A stretch of DNA of 64,000 nt, from positions 434,001 to 498,000 of the forward strand of contig NZ_QNQZ01000001.1 in NCBI RefSeq assembly GCF_003390935.1, in the 5' to 3' direction. Every line of letters begins with the position of its first letter. Position 1 is the stretch's first letter. This DNA comes from Lewinella sp. IMCC34191 (GTDB lineage: Bacteria; Bacteroidota; Bacteroidia; Chitinophagales; Saprospiraceae). Positions 1 through 7,528 of this stretch are shown here, piece after piece. A model generated the notes under the pieces. That model had not been told where the DNA came from. It made no database searches and was given only the letters and a program-made list of their open reading frames with translations. Both the position numbers and the translations under genes were made by a program.

Positions 1-28
1 GCGGGTTCGAATCCCGCCGTCTCCGCCA
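1..28 (+). tRNA. tRNA 3' end (probably tRNA-Ser), cut by window start
   Basis: The first 17 bases form a complete T arm (GCGGG, loop TTCGAAT, CCCGC). They are followed by a 7-base acceptor strand CGTCTCC, discriminator G25 and an encoded CCA (26-28). A G discriminator with a GGAGACG-type acceptor stem is typical of tRNA-Ser, but the anticodon lies outside the window, so the identity is an inference. The tRNA-Pro begins at the very next base, so the two are probably one transcript. Confidence 0.7.
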
Positions 29-103
29 CGGGGCATAGCGCAGTCCGGTTAGCGTGCCTGCTTTGGGAGCAGGAGGCCCCAGGTTCGAATCCTGGTGCCC
101 CGA
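29..103 (+). tRNA. tRNA-Pro (anticodon TGG)
   Basis: Complete cloverleaf. The acceptor stem CGGGGCA (29-35) pairs with TGCCCCG (96-102), with discriminator A103. The anticodon stem CCTGC/GCAGG encloses the loop TTTGGGA with anticodon TGG at 64-66, and the T arm carries GGTTCGAATCC. No CCA is encoded here, unlike the upstream tRNA, so CCA must be added after transcription. Confidence 0.97.
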
Positions 104-113
104 CTAGGTACCG

Positions 114-146
114 AAAGGGACGATCGTTGCGACGGTCGTCCCTTTT
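114..146. terminator. Strong hairpin terminator between tRNAs and the convergent synthase gene
   Basis: AAGGGACGATCGT (115-127), loop TGCG, then ACGGTCGTCCCTT (132-144) form a 13-bp stem with a single G-U pair, followed by a T run on the plus strand; A114/T145 extends it. It should end the tRNA transcript. Because the A tract precedes the stem, it can also act for the minus-strand gene whose stop codon is at 148. Confidence 0.85.
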
Positions 147-147
147 C

Positions 148-3100
148 CTATTCAGGCAGTAGCGGAGTCTTGACCGAAGTGGCGAATTCTCCATCCGTTA
201 TGGTCAGCCTCATCTGATAGTATAAATGGTTATTGGGGAAAACCAAGTCGATTTCCGTTCCCTGTCCGAGGATGGTCAACTGTACCGGGTTGCCATACGG
301 ATCGAGGCGTGCGATGCTCCACTCCAGCGTAGCCCGATCGGGGGCCTGGCTCAGGTTGACCCACTGATTGTCTATCCAAGCTATTGCCTGGTATGGACAT
401 ATCTCCCCCGGGATGGGGATGCGAGCCGGAGGGAGGATGCGGAGGGTCGGAAAATCCGGATACGCATAATCGGCGTCCTGCCTCTTCATCCAATCGACGT
501 ACGGTAATTGCTTTCGACCCTGAAAATCCAGTAAGCCATCGTAGGTTACGGAGTTCGTCCGCCATTCGTTCTGCCAGTTAGAGAGTACTACGTAGTTCGC
601 GGTCAATTGGGATGGGAGATCAGCCAGCTCACCAACTTCAATATCGGCCAGCGCGATCCGCCCACCGTAATTGGCCATGAGTTTTTCGAGTTTATCGGGC
701 TTGTAATAGCCCCCAACCCGGACCCCGATAGCGTCGACTCCAACGGTGAGTAGCGGATAAGCGTGTAGGAGATCGTCGAGCCCGGGGCGAAAGTCAACCG
801 TGTGATACACCGGCCGGCTGGGGTCGAGCCGTTTAATTGCTTCCAGTAAATCCGTTACCCAGGCAAAATAAGCGGCCCGTTGCTTCTCCAGTTCCGGGTA
901 AGCGTAGCGGGTGGAGAGTTTATGCAGGACATCGTTGCCCAGGTTCCAGTGAACGATGCCTTGTCGCTCGATATGATTGGCTACTTCATTCAATATTGAC
1001 TCGCGCAGCTCGGCCAGGCGCTCGACATCTTGTTGAAAATCAATCGATCCGTCGATCCAGAAGCTATAGATCACCTGCAGGTCATGCTCTTCCGCTAAAG
1101 TCAGTAGGTTGTGCGCATAGATCCCCGGATCCGTCACGCGGATGGTATTGATGCCCGCCGCGCGCATGGCACGATAGTCGGAGATAATGTTTTTACGCGC
1201 GGGGATATAATCCGAAGAAACCCATCCGCTGCCCTTTTTATACCCTACGCCAATCACCCGTTCGGACAATTCGCGAAAATCAGCCGATACCATCGCGCTG
1301 GATTGCGGCGCGCTCACCGGACGATCGGGCTCAAACAGGTAGGTCGCATTGCCCGTCCAGTCCAGTACCCCGACCGTATCCCGCCCACCCGTTTGTGGGA
1401 CATTCGCATCCAGGGCACTTTCAAACGCTACGATACCGTGGATTTCCGGTCTGTGCTTCGCGATATACTTCGTGGCCTGGGTTACCCATATGGCTTTGGT
1501 GCGTTGATCGCCCAGGGAGCCGAACTCAGTCAGCAGCACGTCCTTGTCCGAAAGCTTGCTGAATGTTTCGTGGAAGGGACGGTAGAGTTCCGCGAAGGTC
1601 AGACTCGGAATGGTTTCATTTCCGGGGCCGTAGTTCAGCGACGTTATCCCGAAGTAATCGACGTACGCGTCCCCCGGATAATATTCTTCGATACCATCTG
1701 CGTGCCAGGGGTTCCACACCCAGGCTACATTGTCTGCTTTTTCTTGTCGGAATATCTCCCAGACGTGCCGCCAAGCCCGCTTGTAATCTTCCGGAGCGTT
1801 ATTACCTGCCGGGGACCAGGGGTACGAGGGGTTGTCAAACTCGTGGGCAAATCGCAGGTAGACAGGACCGTCTACTTCGCGCAATGTTTGAGCCATACTG
1901 ACGATGTATTCATCGTACGAACCCTGCGCGATCTGGTACAGTCCACGCCGCTCAATCCGGGCCTCCGGCAAGCTATCCGATTGGGGGAAATGGCTGACCC
2001 AGGGCTCCCAGGTGATCATAGGGACGGCCTGCAGGGAGTCGATGCGTGCCAGGTGAGCTTCCAGGGCGTCTGCCACCGGCTGTCCGCTCCAGGCGATATA
2101 GCTGGAGATGATACGTGGGTGGTAGTCGGCTGCCGCAATACTGTCCAAGTTGCTGAAGCCGTTGGGGTCGGAAGGGGAAAACAGGCCGAGAATGGGATTG
2201 GATGGCATACTGTCCGGCTGGGTAATGACGAGGTCGTCGAGAGACTGTCGGTCGTAGAATGTCGTTCCATGAAAAGCTGCCAGGCAAACCAGGACCAGAA
2301 GCAGGGGGGCTAGCGCGCGGACGGTGACCGTCATCACGTCCAGGAAGGTCAACAACTGTTGTTTGCCGTGGCGGCCAATGGTCCGTACAGCGCGTGGAAA
2401 ACGCTTGCGGAAGGTACGGAAACGGTTGGTGGCTCCGAAAGCCAGGTAAACGCTGAAGAACATGAATCCCGTGTTCAGCAGGGCAAAGGCCGCCATGATA
2501 ATGGAAAAGGGCGTCAGGTCACGCTGTAGGCCAAAAATCACGGCGAAAATTGATACGAATCCCACCACTAAATTGGGTAGCAGGAGTGAGAAGTGTGTCG
2601 TACTCTCATCGTCCTTCGGCGTGGGCAGATAGGGAACCTTCTTATTAATTAGCGTATACAGAAAGCCAAGGGTGAAGACCCACCACCCGACAATTTCCAG
2701 CACCCCGCCCACGATATGGAATCCGCGCTCGTCGTCCGAGATCAGCCATTTCTGAATATAAAAGCGCAGCACGAAAGAACTGAAAACGACCGGCAGACCG
2801 ATTAGCAGAAAAAATCCGAAGTGTCCGGTCCAGGGGACATCCGAGAGCGCCAAACTGAGAATCGGAATTAAAAATCCGACGAAATAGGCCAGTCCGGCCA
2901 GGTAGTGAATGGGTATCAGCAGATAGTGTAGCCGTTGGCGCCAGGTAAGGCGGGAGAAGATGTTCGGATACACCTTGACGAGCAGATCGAAGGTCCCCCT
3001 CGACCACTTGATCTGCTGCTTGAAGTAGGCTGTGAGGGTAGAGGGGACCAGGCCCTTAGCTAAAATACGGGGAACGTAAACGGCCTTCCAGCCTTCCCGG

Positions 3101-3906
3101 TACAGGAGCATGGCCGTATGCATATCTTCCGCAAGTCCGGGAGCATGCCCGCCAATACTATCCAAAGCTGCCCGCCGGAATGTGCAGTTTGCCCCGATGG
3201 CATTGACGGTTCCGTAGGAGTTCATGCACATCATCATCGGACCGTAGAAGTGAAAGGTCTGCTGGGCGGATCCTTTAGCGACGATGGAATCGAACTTGTT
3301 ATAGTAAGCCTGCACGCACTGCACGAAGCCGATCTCGGGATCCTGGAAATGCGGCACGACGTAGTCCAGAAAATCCGGCTGGGGAATATGGTCCGGATCG
3401 AGAATCAGGCATATCTCGCCGGTAGCCTGTTTGAGCGCATTGTTGATATTTCCGGCCTTGGCATTCACCTTTTCCTGGCGGGTGACATGAATTACGCCGA
3501 GCTCCCGGCAAACTTCCTTCAGGTACGGATCGTCGGCCTCATCGCATAAATACGCGGTGTGCGGATACCGGATCTGCTGGATCGCCCGCAATGTCCTGAC
3601 GATCATCTCGTAGGGTTCACCCGGATAAAAAGTCGTAAGCACGTCTACGGAGTAGGAGCGTGTGGCTACCGGGGTAGCAGGAACCTTGATCCTGAGGTAG
3701 TAGTACCAGATTGTGAGGTCCCGGATCAGCCCGTACACCATTACGATACAGAGCAGCGCGTAGAGCACCGGATGCCCTACGAATTCGGGCTGAAAGAAAT
3801 AGTAGCAGAAGTTAACGATGCTCAACAAGCCGACCAGAATCAGCAAGCGAATGACCACTTGCTCGTACCGACTGGGTGAACGGACGACGGGTTCATTCAG
3901 CATCAT
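148..3906 (-). CDS. Membrane GT2 polysaccharide synthase fused to GH26-like and second glycosidase-like domains
   Basis: A 1252-residue multi-domain protein. Two N-terminal membrane segments (about 19-65) precede a GT2 catalytic domain of the cellulose-synthase type: DEADD near 122, DPD near 170, AED near 259 and Q297-Q-I-K300-W301, a QxxRW motif with Lys for Arg. Further membrane segments run to about 550. A GH26-like domain follows (about 570-875), with acid/base candidate E689 in AHEFD and nucleophile candidate E794 in LTEFG. The last TIM-barrel domain (about 885-1180) resembles the neighbouring lipoprotein but has N991-D992 where clan GH-A enzymes have Asn-Glu. Expected role: making a beta-linked exopolysaccharide at the inner membrane and trimming it outside. 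It overlaps the upstream lipoprotein gene by 14 bases, so the two are translationally coupled. The polymer made is not predictable. Confidence 0.85.
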   Translation of the reverse strand: MMLNEPVVRSPSRYEQVVIRLLILVGLLSIVNFCYYFFQPEFVGHPVLYALLCIVMVYGLIRDLTIWYYYLRIKVPATPVATRSYSVDVLTTFYPGEPYEMIVRTLRAIQQIRYPHTAYLCDEADDPYLKEVCRELGVIHVTRQEKVNAKAGNINNALKQATGEICLILDPDHIPQPDFLDYVVPHFQDPEIGFVQCVQAYYNKFDSIVAKGSAQQTFHFYGPMMMCMNSYGTVNAIGANCTFRRAALDSIGGHAPGLAEDMHTAMLLYREGWKAVYVPRILAKGLVPSTLTAYFKQQIKWSRGTFDLLVKVYPNIFSRLTWRQRLHYLLIPIHYLAGLAYFVGFLIPILSLALSDVPWTGHFGFFLLIGLPVVFSSFVLRFYIQKWLISDDERGFHIVGGVLEIVGWWVFTLGFLYTLINKKVPYLPTPKDDESTTHFSLLLPNLVVGFVSIFAVIFGLQRDLTPFSIIMAAFALLNTGFMFFSVYLAFGATNRFRTFRKRFPRAVRTIGRHGKQQLLTFLDVMTVTVRALAPLLLVLVCLAAFHGTTFYDRQSLDDLVITQPDSMPSNPILGLFSPSDPNGFSNLDSIAAADYHPRIISSYIAWSGQPVADALEAHLARIDSLQAVPMITWEPWVSHFPQSDSLPEARIERRGLYQIAQGSYDEYIVSMAQTLREVDGPVYLRFAHEFDNPSYPWSPAGNNAPEDYKRAWRHVWEIFRQEKADNVAWVWNPWHADGIEEYYPGDAYVDYFGITSLNYGPGNETIPSLTFAELYRPFHETFSKLSDKDVLLTEFGSLGDQRTKAIWVTQATKYIAKHRPEIHGIVAFESALDANVPQTGGRDTVGVLDWTGNATYLFEPDRPVSAPQSSAMVSADFRELSERVIGVGYKKGSGWVSSDYIPARKNIISDYRAMRAAGINTIRVTDPGIYAHNLLTLAEEHDLQVIYSFWIDGSIDFQQDVERLAELRESILNEVANHIERQGIVHWNLGNDVLHKLSTRYAYPELEKQRAAYFAWVTDLLEAIKRLDPSRPVYHTVDFRPGLDDLLHAYPLLTVGVDAIGVRVGGYYKPDKLEKLMANYGGRIALADIEVGELADLPSQLTANYVVLSNWQNEWRTNSVTYDGLLDFQGRKQLPYVDWMKRQDADYAYPDFPTLRILPPARIPIPGEICPYQAIAWIDNQWVNLSQAPDRATLEWSIARLDPYGNPVQLTILGQGTEIDLVFPNNHLYYQMRLTITDGEFATSVKTPLLPE

Positions 3907-5212
3907 CCGGGCTTAGCACGTAAAAGGGAAGATTGGCGGCCGTAAAGTACCCATCGGAAGAATTTGCCTGATAGTAAAGTCGATACGGTCCCGGATCACG
4001 GGGCACCCGAAAGACAGCCCGACCGGTGGAACGCGACGAAAACCGGTGGGATACATCACTACCGACGACCGGCGCGGCACCCAGGTTTTGCCAGTCTTCC
4101 TTGCGCAGTTCCCAGGTGATGGTCGCGGTCGAGTCCGGTGGCTTTATAAAGCGGACTTCCGCGGAAGCTTCGGTATCCGGAGCTAGCATATGGTCATAGC
4201 CTTCTCCGTTACCATTAATGAGTAGGTATTCGATTGATGGTCCAGGAAAGTCCGCGGCTTGGCCCTGCAAAAGTTGGCCGATGGTGTGCGCCATCTCACT
4301 GCTATGGCCTTCCGGAGTAAAGTAGCTGAACCAGGTGGGAGTGGATTCAAACTTGTTGCCCCAGTAAAAGGCCAGGTCTCCCATCAGTCGTTTGTCCTCG
4401 TAGAGTGGTTCAACGTAGGACATGAATCGTTCTCTGAGGTGCGTTGATTTCACCGCGTTGGGCGGCTCGATCGGGACCTGCCATTTGGTGACTTTCGCTT
4501 CCCAGGGACCGTTATACCCCCATTCGGTGAGTACGTAGGGTCCCCGCCAGATAAGCCACAGTGTACGTAGATCCGATGGCAGATCGGCGAGGTTGCCGAA
4601 GAGATTGAAGCTGACGAAATCGATGTCCGGCTGCTTCCACCGAATCTTGCTGTACGCGAGCTGGTGAACGTTGAAGGTCGAGGAAATCGGGTGTAGTGGA
4701 TCGAGCCGTCGAATTTCAGACGCCAATGCATTGTAAGCATCGACGAATTTTCCGCTGTAGCCTTTATTGAACAACTCGTTGCCCAAAATCCAGTAGAGCA
4801 AGGCCGGATGCTTCCGGTGCGTGGCAACAATCTCGAGGATGTTCGGGGCAATCCGTTTGAGATCGCGCGCCGCTTCGTCTCCCCCTTTGTGGTAGTAGGG
4901 CAGCGGCAGATCAGCAATCACTGCCATACCTAGCTGCTGCGCTCTGTCTAATACGATACCCAGGCTATCCGGGTCGTAAACGCGGACCGTATTGCCACCG
5001 TATGATTGCAACAGCTCCATTCGCTGGTGACCGGAGGCGCCGCGCACGCTATACGGCTGTCCGTTTCGAAAAATGCTGTAACCGGTGGAGTCGGTATAGC
5101 TGACGCAAACCCCTTCCTCCTGGACGGATGCGATCCGATCGACCGAGCAAGCACCAAGCACAAGCACAAGCAAAAAAAGCGTACAGGCGAAAAATTTCAA
5201 TGGCAGACCCAT
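3893..5212 (-). CDS. Lipoprotein with a clan GH-A TIM-barrel glycosidase domain
   Basis: 439 residues. A hydrophobic signal ends in the lipobox LGAC with Cys22. The barrel follows: a GxNTVRVYDP strand, acid/base candidate E146 in LGNEL and nucleophile candidate E230 in LTEWG, then a C-terminal beta-rich region after about 330. Both catalytic Glu are present, unlike the homologous last domain of the downstream synthase fusion. As first gene of the two-gene operon it probably processes the nascent polymer or tailors its ends in the periplasm or at the outer membrane. It could equally be a glucanosyltransferase or a glycosidase; the GH family (2 or 5-like) is not resolved. The 281 bases upstream hold no clear promoter. 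Confidence 0.75.
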   Translation of the reverse strand: MGLPLKFFACTLFLLVLVLGACSVDRIASVQEEGVCVSYTDSTGYSIFRNGQPYSVRGASGHQRMELLQSYGGNTVRVYDPDSLGIVLDRAQQLGMAVIADLPLPYYHKGGDEAARDLKRIAPNILEIVATHRKHPALLYWILGNELFNKGYSGKFVDAYNALASEIRRLDPLHPISSTFNVHQLAYSKIRWKQPDIDFVSFNLFGNLADLPSDLRTLWLIWRGPYVLTEWGYNGPWEAKVTKWQVPIEPPNAVKSTHLRERFMSYVEPLYEDKRLMGDLAFYWGNKFESTPTWFSYFTPEGHSSEMAHTIGQLLQGQAADFPGPSIEYLLINGNGEGYDHMLAPDTEASAEVRFIKPPDSTATITWELRKEDWQNLGAAPVVGSDVSHRFSSRSTGRAVFRVPRDPGPYRLYYQANSSDGYFTAANLPFYVLSPDDAE

Positions 5213-5493
5213 TCGGGCAGGTTAAATCAGGGGCGAGGGCGATATCGCTATATACTCCTTCCAGGGTAAGCGTAGTTTTCCCAAAACTGAGAAATTGTAC
5301 ATACTCAATGCAAGCCGGTAAATATACGCGCTGGGGTAGTGTTCACTCCACGGTTCGATAAAGCGAGGTAACGACCACCATATTGCAATTGGGATCTACT
5401 ATTCAGAAACGGGCATCCGCTACCAATACGCGGCAAAAAAATTTTGCAACATTTGTGATCTAAACCCGGTTAGCCCCTGAAATTTACCCTTAC

Positions 5494-6321
5494 ATGACGA
5501 ATATTGAAAGTCTGTTCATTTATACCCCCAGCCAGTACGAAGCAGTCGACCATTTGCTGAGTATGGGAGTAGGAGCTCACTTTGCCGCGCTGATATTTTT
5601 CATTCTTACGAGCCGGTTCATCGCTCCCCGGTACCGCACCGCCACTGCCCTGAGTTGCATCGTGATGGTTTCGGCCGGTACCATCCTGTACGGTCAGTCC
5701 GGACTATGGGAAACCGCTTTCACTTTCAATCCGGACACCAATGTCTACGAGCCCGGGGCGGCAACCTTCACCAACGGTTTCCGCTACGTGAATTGGATGG
5801 TAACGATTCCCTGTCTGCTTATTCAACTGCTTCTGGTACTGGATATCCGCGGGCAGCAGCTCTTCAGCGACGCCGGCAGGTTGATCCTGCTGGCCTGGGG
5901 TATGATTATTACCGGATACATCGGGCAGTTGTACGAAACGACTGACTTGATGCAGCTCACGGTGTGGGGCGCGATCTCTACCATCTTCTTCATCGGAATG
6001 AACTGGATCGTAGGTACCCGCATATTCCGGACCATACCGCTCATGCCACCGACGGCCTCCGGAGCGATGAAAAAGGTATTCTGGCTAATGATGTTTGCCT
6101 GGACCCTGTACCCGCTAGCTTATGCCGTTCCGTACTTCGCGCAAAGCGCCAGTGGCGTCGTCATCCGGCAGGCACTCTTTACGGTAGCGGATGTGAGCAG
6201 CAAGGCGGTATACGGACTTATGATCACGTACATCGCCCTGCAGCGAAGCGCCGCCGAAGGATTCGAGCCGGCCATGCAGGTGACCAGCATGCTGCCCCAG
6301 AAGGGCATCGTAGCCAGCTAG
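5494..6321 (+). CDS. Microbial rhodopsin with NTQ motif (light-driven chloride pump type)
   Basis: 275-residue seven-helix retinal protein. Helix C reads RYVNW with N100, T104 and Q111 at the bacteriorhodopsin D85/T89/D96 positions, an NTQ motif. Helix G has D233 and the Schiff-base lysine K237 (DVSSK). NTQ is the signature of inward chloride-pumping rhodopsins known from marine bacteria such as Nonlabens; NDQ would indicate a sodium pump and DTE/DTD a proton pump. The chloride function is inferred from the motif. No retinal-forming oxygenase (blh) is in the window. A DUF2254 membrane protein starts 7 bases after the stop and is probably cotranscribed. The 281-base upstream gap is AT-rich near the gene (AAAAAAATTTTGCAAC) without a full consensus promoter. 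Confidence 0.93.
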   Translation: MTNIESLFIYTPSQYEAVDHLLSMGVGAHFAALIFFILTSRFIAPRYRTATALSCIVMVSAGTILYGQSGLWETAFTFNPDTNVYEPGAATFTNGFRYVNWMVTIPCLLIQLLLVLDIRGQQLFSDAGRLILLAWGMIITGYIGQLYETTDLMQLTVWGAISTIFFIGMNWIVGTRIFRTIPLMPPTASGAMKKVFWLMMFAWTLYPLAYAVPYFAQSASGVVIRQALFTVADVSSKAVYGLMITYIALQRSAAEGFEPAMQVTSMLPQKGIVAS

Positions 6322-6328
6322 TAGGACA

Positions 6329-7528
6329 ATGCACGAAATCTTTGTGCGAGGACGGTCCTTGCTCAGATCCATTGCCAGCCTGCCGGCGGTCATCTTTCTG
6401 CTGTTTGTAATTATCGCGTTTATCCAGTTATGGATAGCTGCGGATGGCTACGATCTCTCCGGCTATTTCCAACGGCTGAATATTGATGACCTGGACACGA
6501 TTCGCACAACACTGGCAGCGGTCATAACCGGTGTGTTTACACTGACCATCTTCGCCTACACGATGGTCATGAACGTGATCGATCGCTCGATCAGCTCTTA
6601 TTCACCGCGCCTACTTCCCCTGATATTATCCGAGCGTTACCACCAGGAAATCCTGGGAGTCGGGGCGGGAACGATCGCCCACAGTACGATCTTACTGCTG
6701 GGCGTTGCGGAACCCCCTGATGTACTTCAGCCCCCGCCCTTAGCCGTGGCGAGCGCCGGACTGTTCGCCGTCAGCAGCCTGATCCTGTTCATATACTTCA
6801 TTCACCGGGTTTCGCGCAGTATCCACGTCAATGTACTGCTCTATAAATCCTATTGCCACACGAAATACCTCCTGGAACAAACGGAGAGTCAGCGGGTAAG
6901 TCTATCCTGGACAGACAAGGAAAAGCAGCCCCAGACCGGCCGAATCATCCGCTCCAAGCGTTGCGGGTACCTGAATAGCGTCAACACGAAGCAGCTGTTG
7001 AAGCAAAGGGAGATATCGGGAGTGTCAGCGCGTCTGGGTGGCTTTATCTATGTCGGCGACCCCATATTCACTTGTTTGGAGGATAAAGGCGGCGATCGGG
7101 ATGACTACGATAAGCTGTACGAAATATCGGAGAACGAGCCGTACGATGTCTACGCCACGGGTTTTCGGCATCTGGTCGAGGTCGCGATCAAGGCGGCCAG
7201 CCCGGCGCTAAACGATCAGGCTACTTCACTGACGGCGATGCATTACCTCGTCCAGTTATTCGAGCACCTTGCCACGATCCCTCCCTTTAATACGCTACAG
7301 GCCGCGGGGAGCGATCAACGCATATATATCAATACCTGGACGGCACCGGAGCTCATTCAGAGCTGCTACCAGGAGTTGCGGCAGTATCTGGCCCAAGATC
7401 CGTGGGGGCAGCGCACGCTCCGGAGTGGACTACTGCGCATCGAACGGGCCTTCCAGAAACAGGCTCGCGAAGCGGCGGCCGCGGTAGCACGCGAAGAGCT
7501 GGCACTGCTTCCCGCCGGTAGGGCCTAG
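6329..7528 (+). CDS. DUF2254 family membrane protein
   Basis: 399 residues. The first about 165 residues hold four hydrophobic segments (near 20-40, 58-82, 103-122 and 135-160), followed by a soluble C-terminal part with the conserved-looking ALNDQATS stretch. This matches the uncharacterised DUF2254 family in layout and length. The start is 7 bases after the rhodopsin stop, preceded by AGGAC, so it is likely in the rhodopsin transcript. Its 3' end overlaps the convergent kinase/PLP gene by 4 bases. Function is unknown; a channel, transporter or membrane-integrity role near an ion pump is only a guess. Confidence 0.8.
   Translation: MHEIFVRGRSLLRSIASLPAVIFLLFVIIAFIQLWIAADGYDLSGYFQRLNIDDLDTIRTTLAAVITGVFTLTIFAYTMVMNVIDRSISSYSPRLLPLILSERYHQEILGVGAGTIAHSTILLLGVAEPPDVLQPPPLAVASAGLFAVSSLILFIYFIHRVSRSIHVNVLLYKSYCHTKYLLEQTESQRVSLSWTDKEKQPQTGRIIRSKRCGYLNSVNTKQLLKQREISGVSARLGGFIYVGDPIFTCLEDKGGDRDDYDKLYEISENEPYDVYATGFRHLVEVAIKAASPALNDQATSLTAMHYLVQLFEHLATIPPFNTLQAAGSDQRIYINTWTAPELIQSCYQELRQYLAQDPWGQRTLRSGLLRIERAFQKQAREAAAAVAREELALLPAGRA

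Noticed and set aside
1111-2313. A 400-codon plus-strand open frame inside the synthase fusion
   Set aside because: It is antisense to well-supported GH domains, has no recognisable motif and reads as Arg/Gly/Val-rich shadow sequence of a high-GC gene.
5494-6321. Reading the rhodopsin as a proton or sodium pump
   Set aside because: The counter-ion position is Asn100 followed by T104 and Q111 (NTQ), not DTE/DTD or NDQ.
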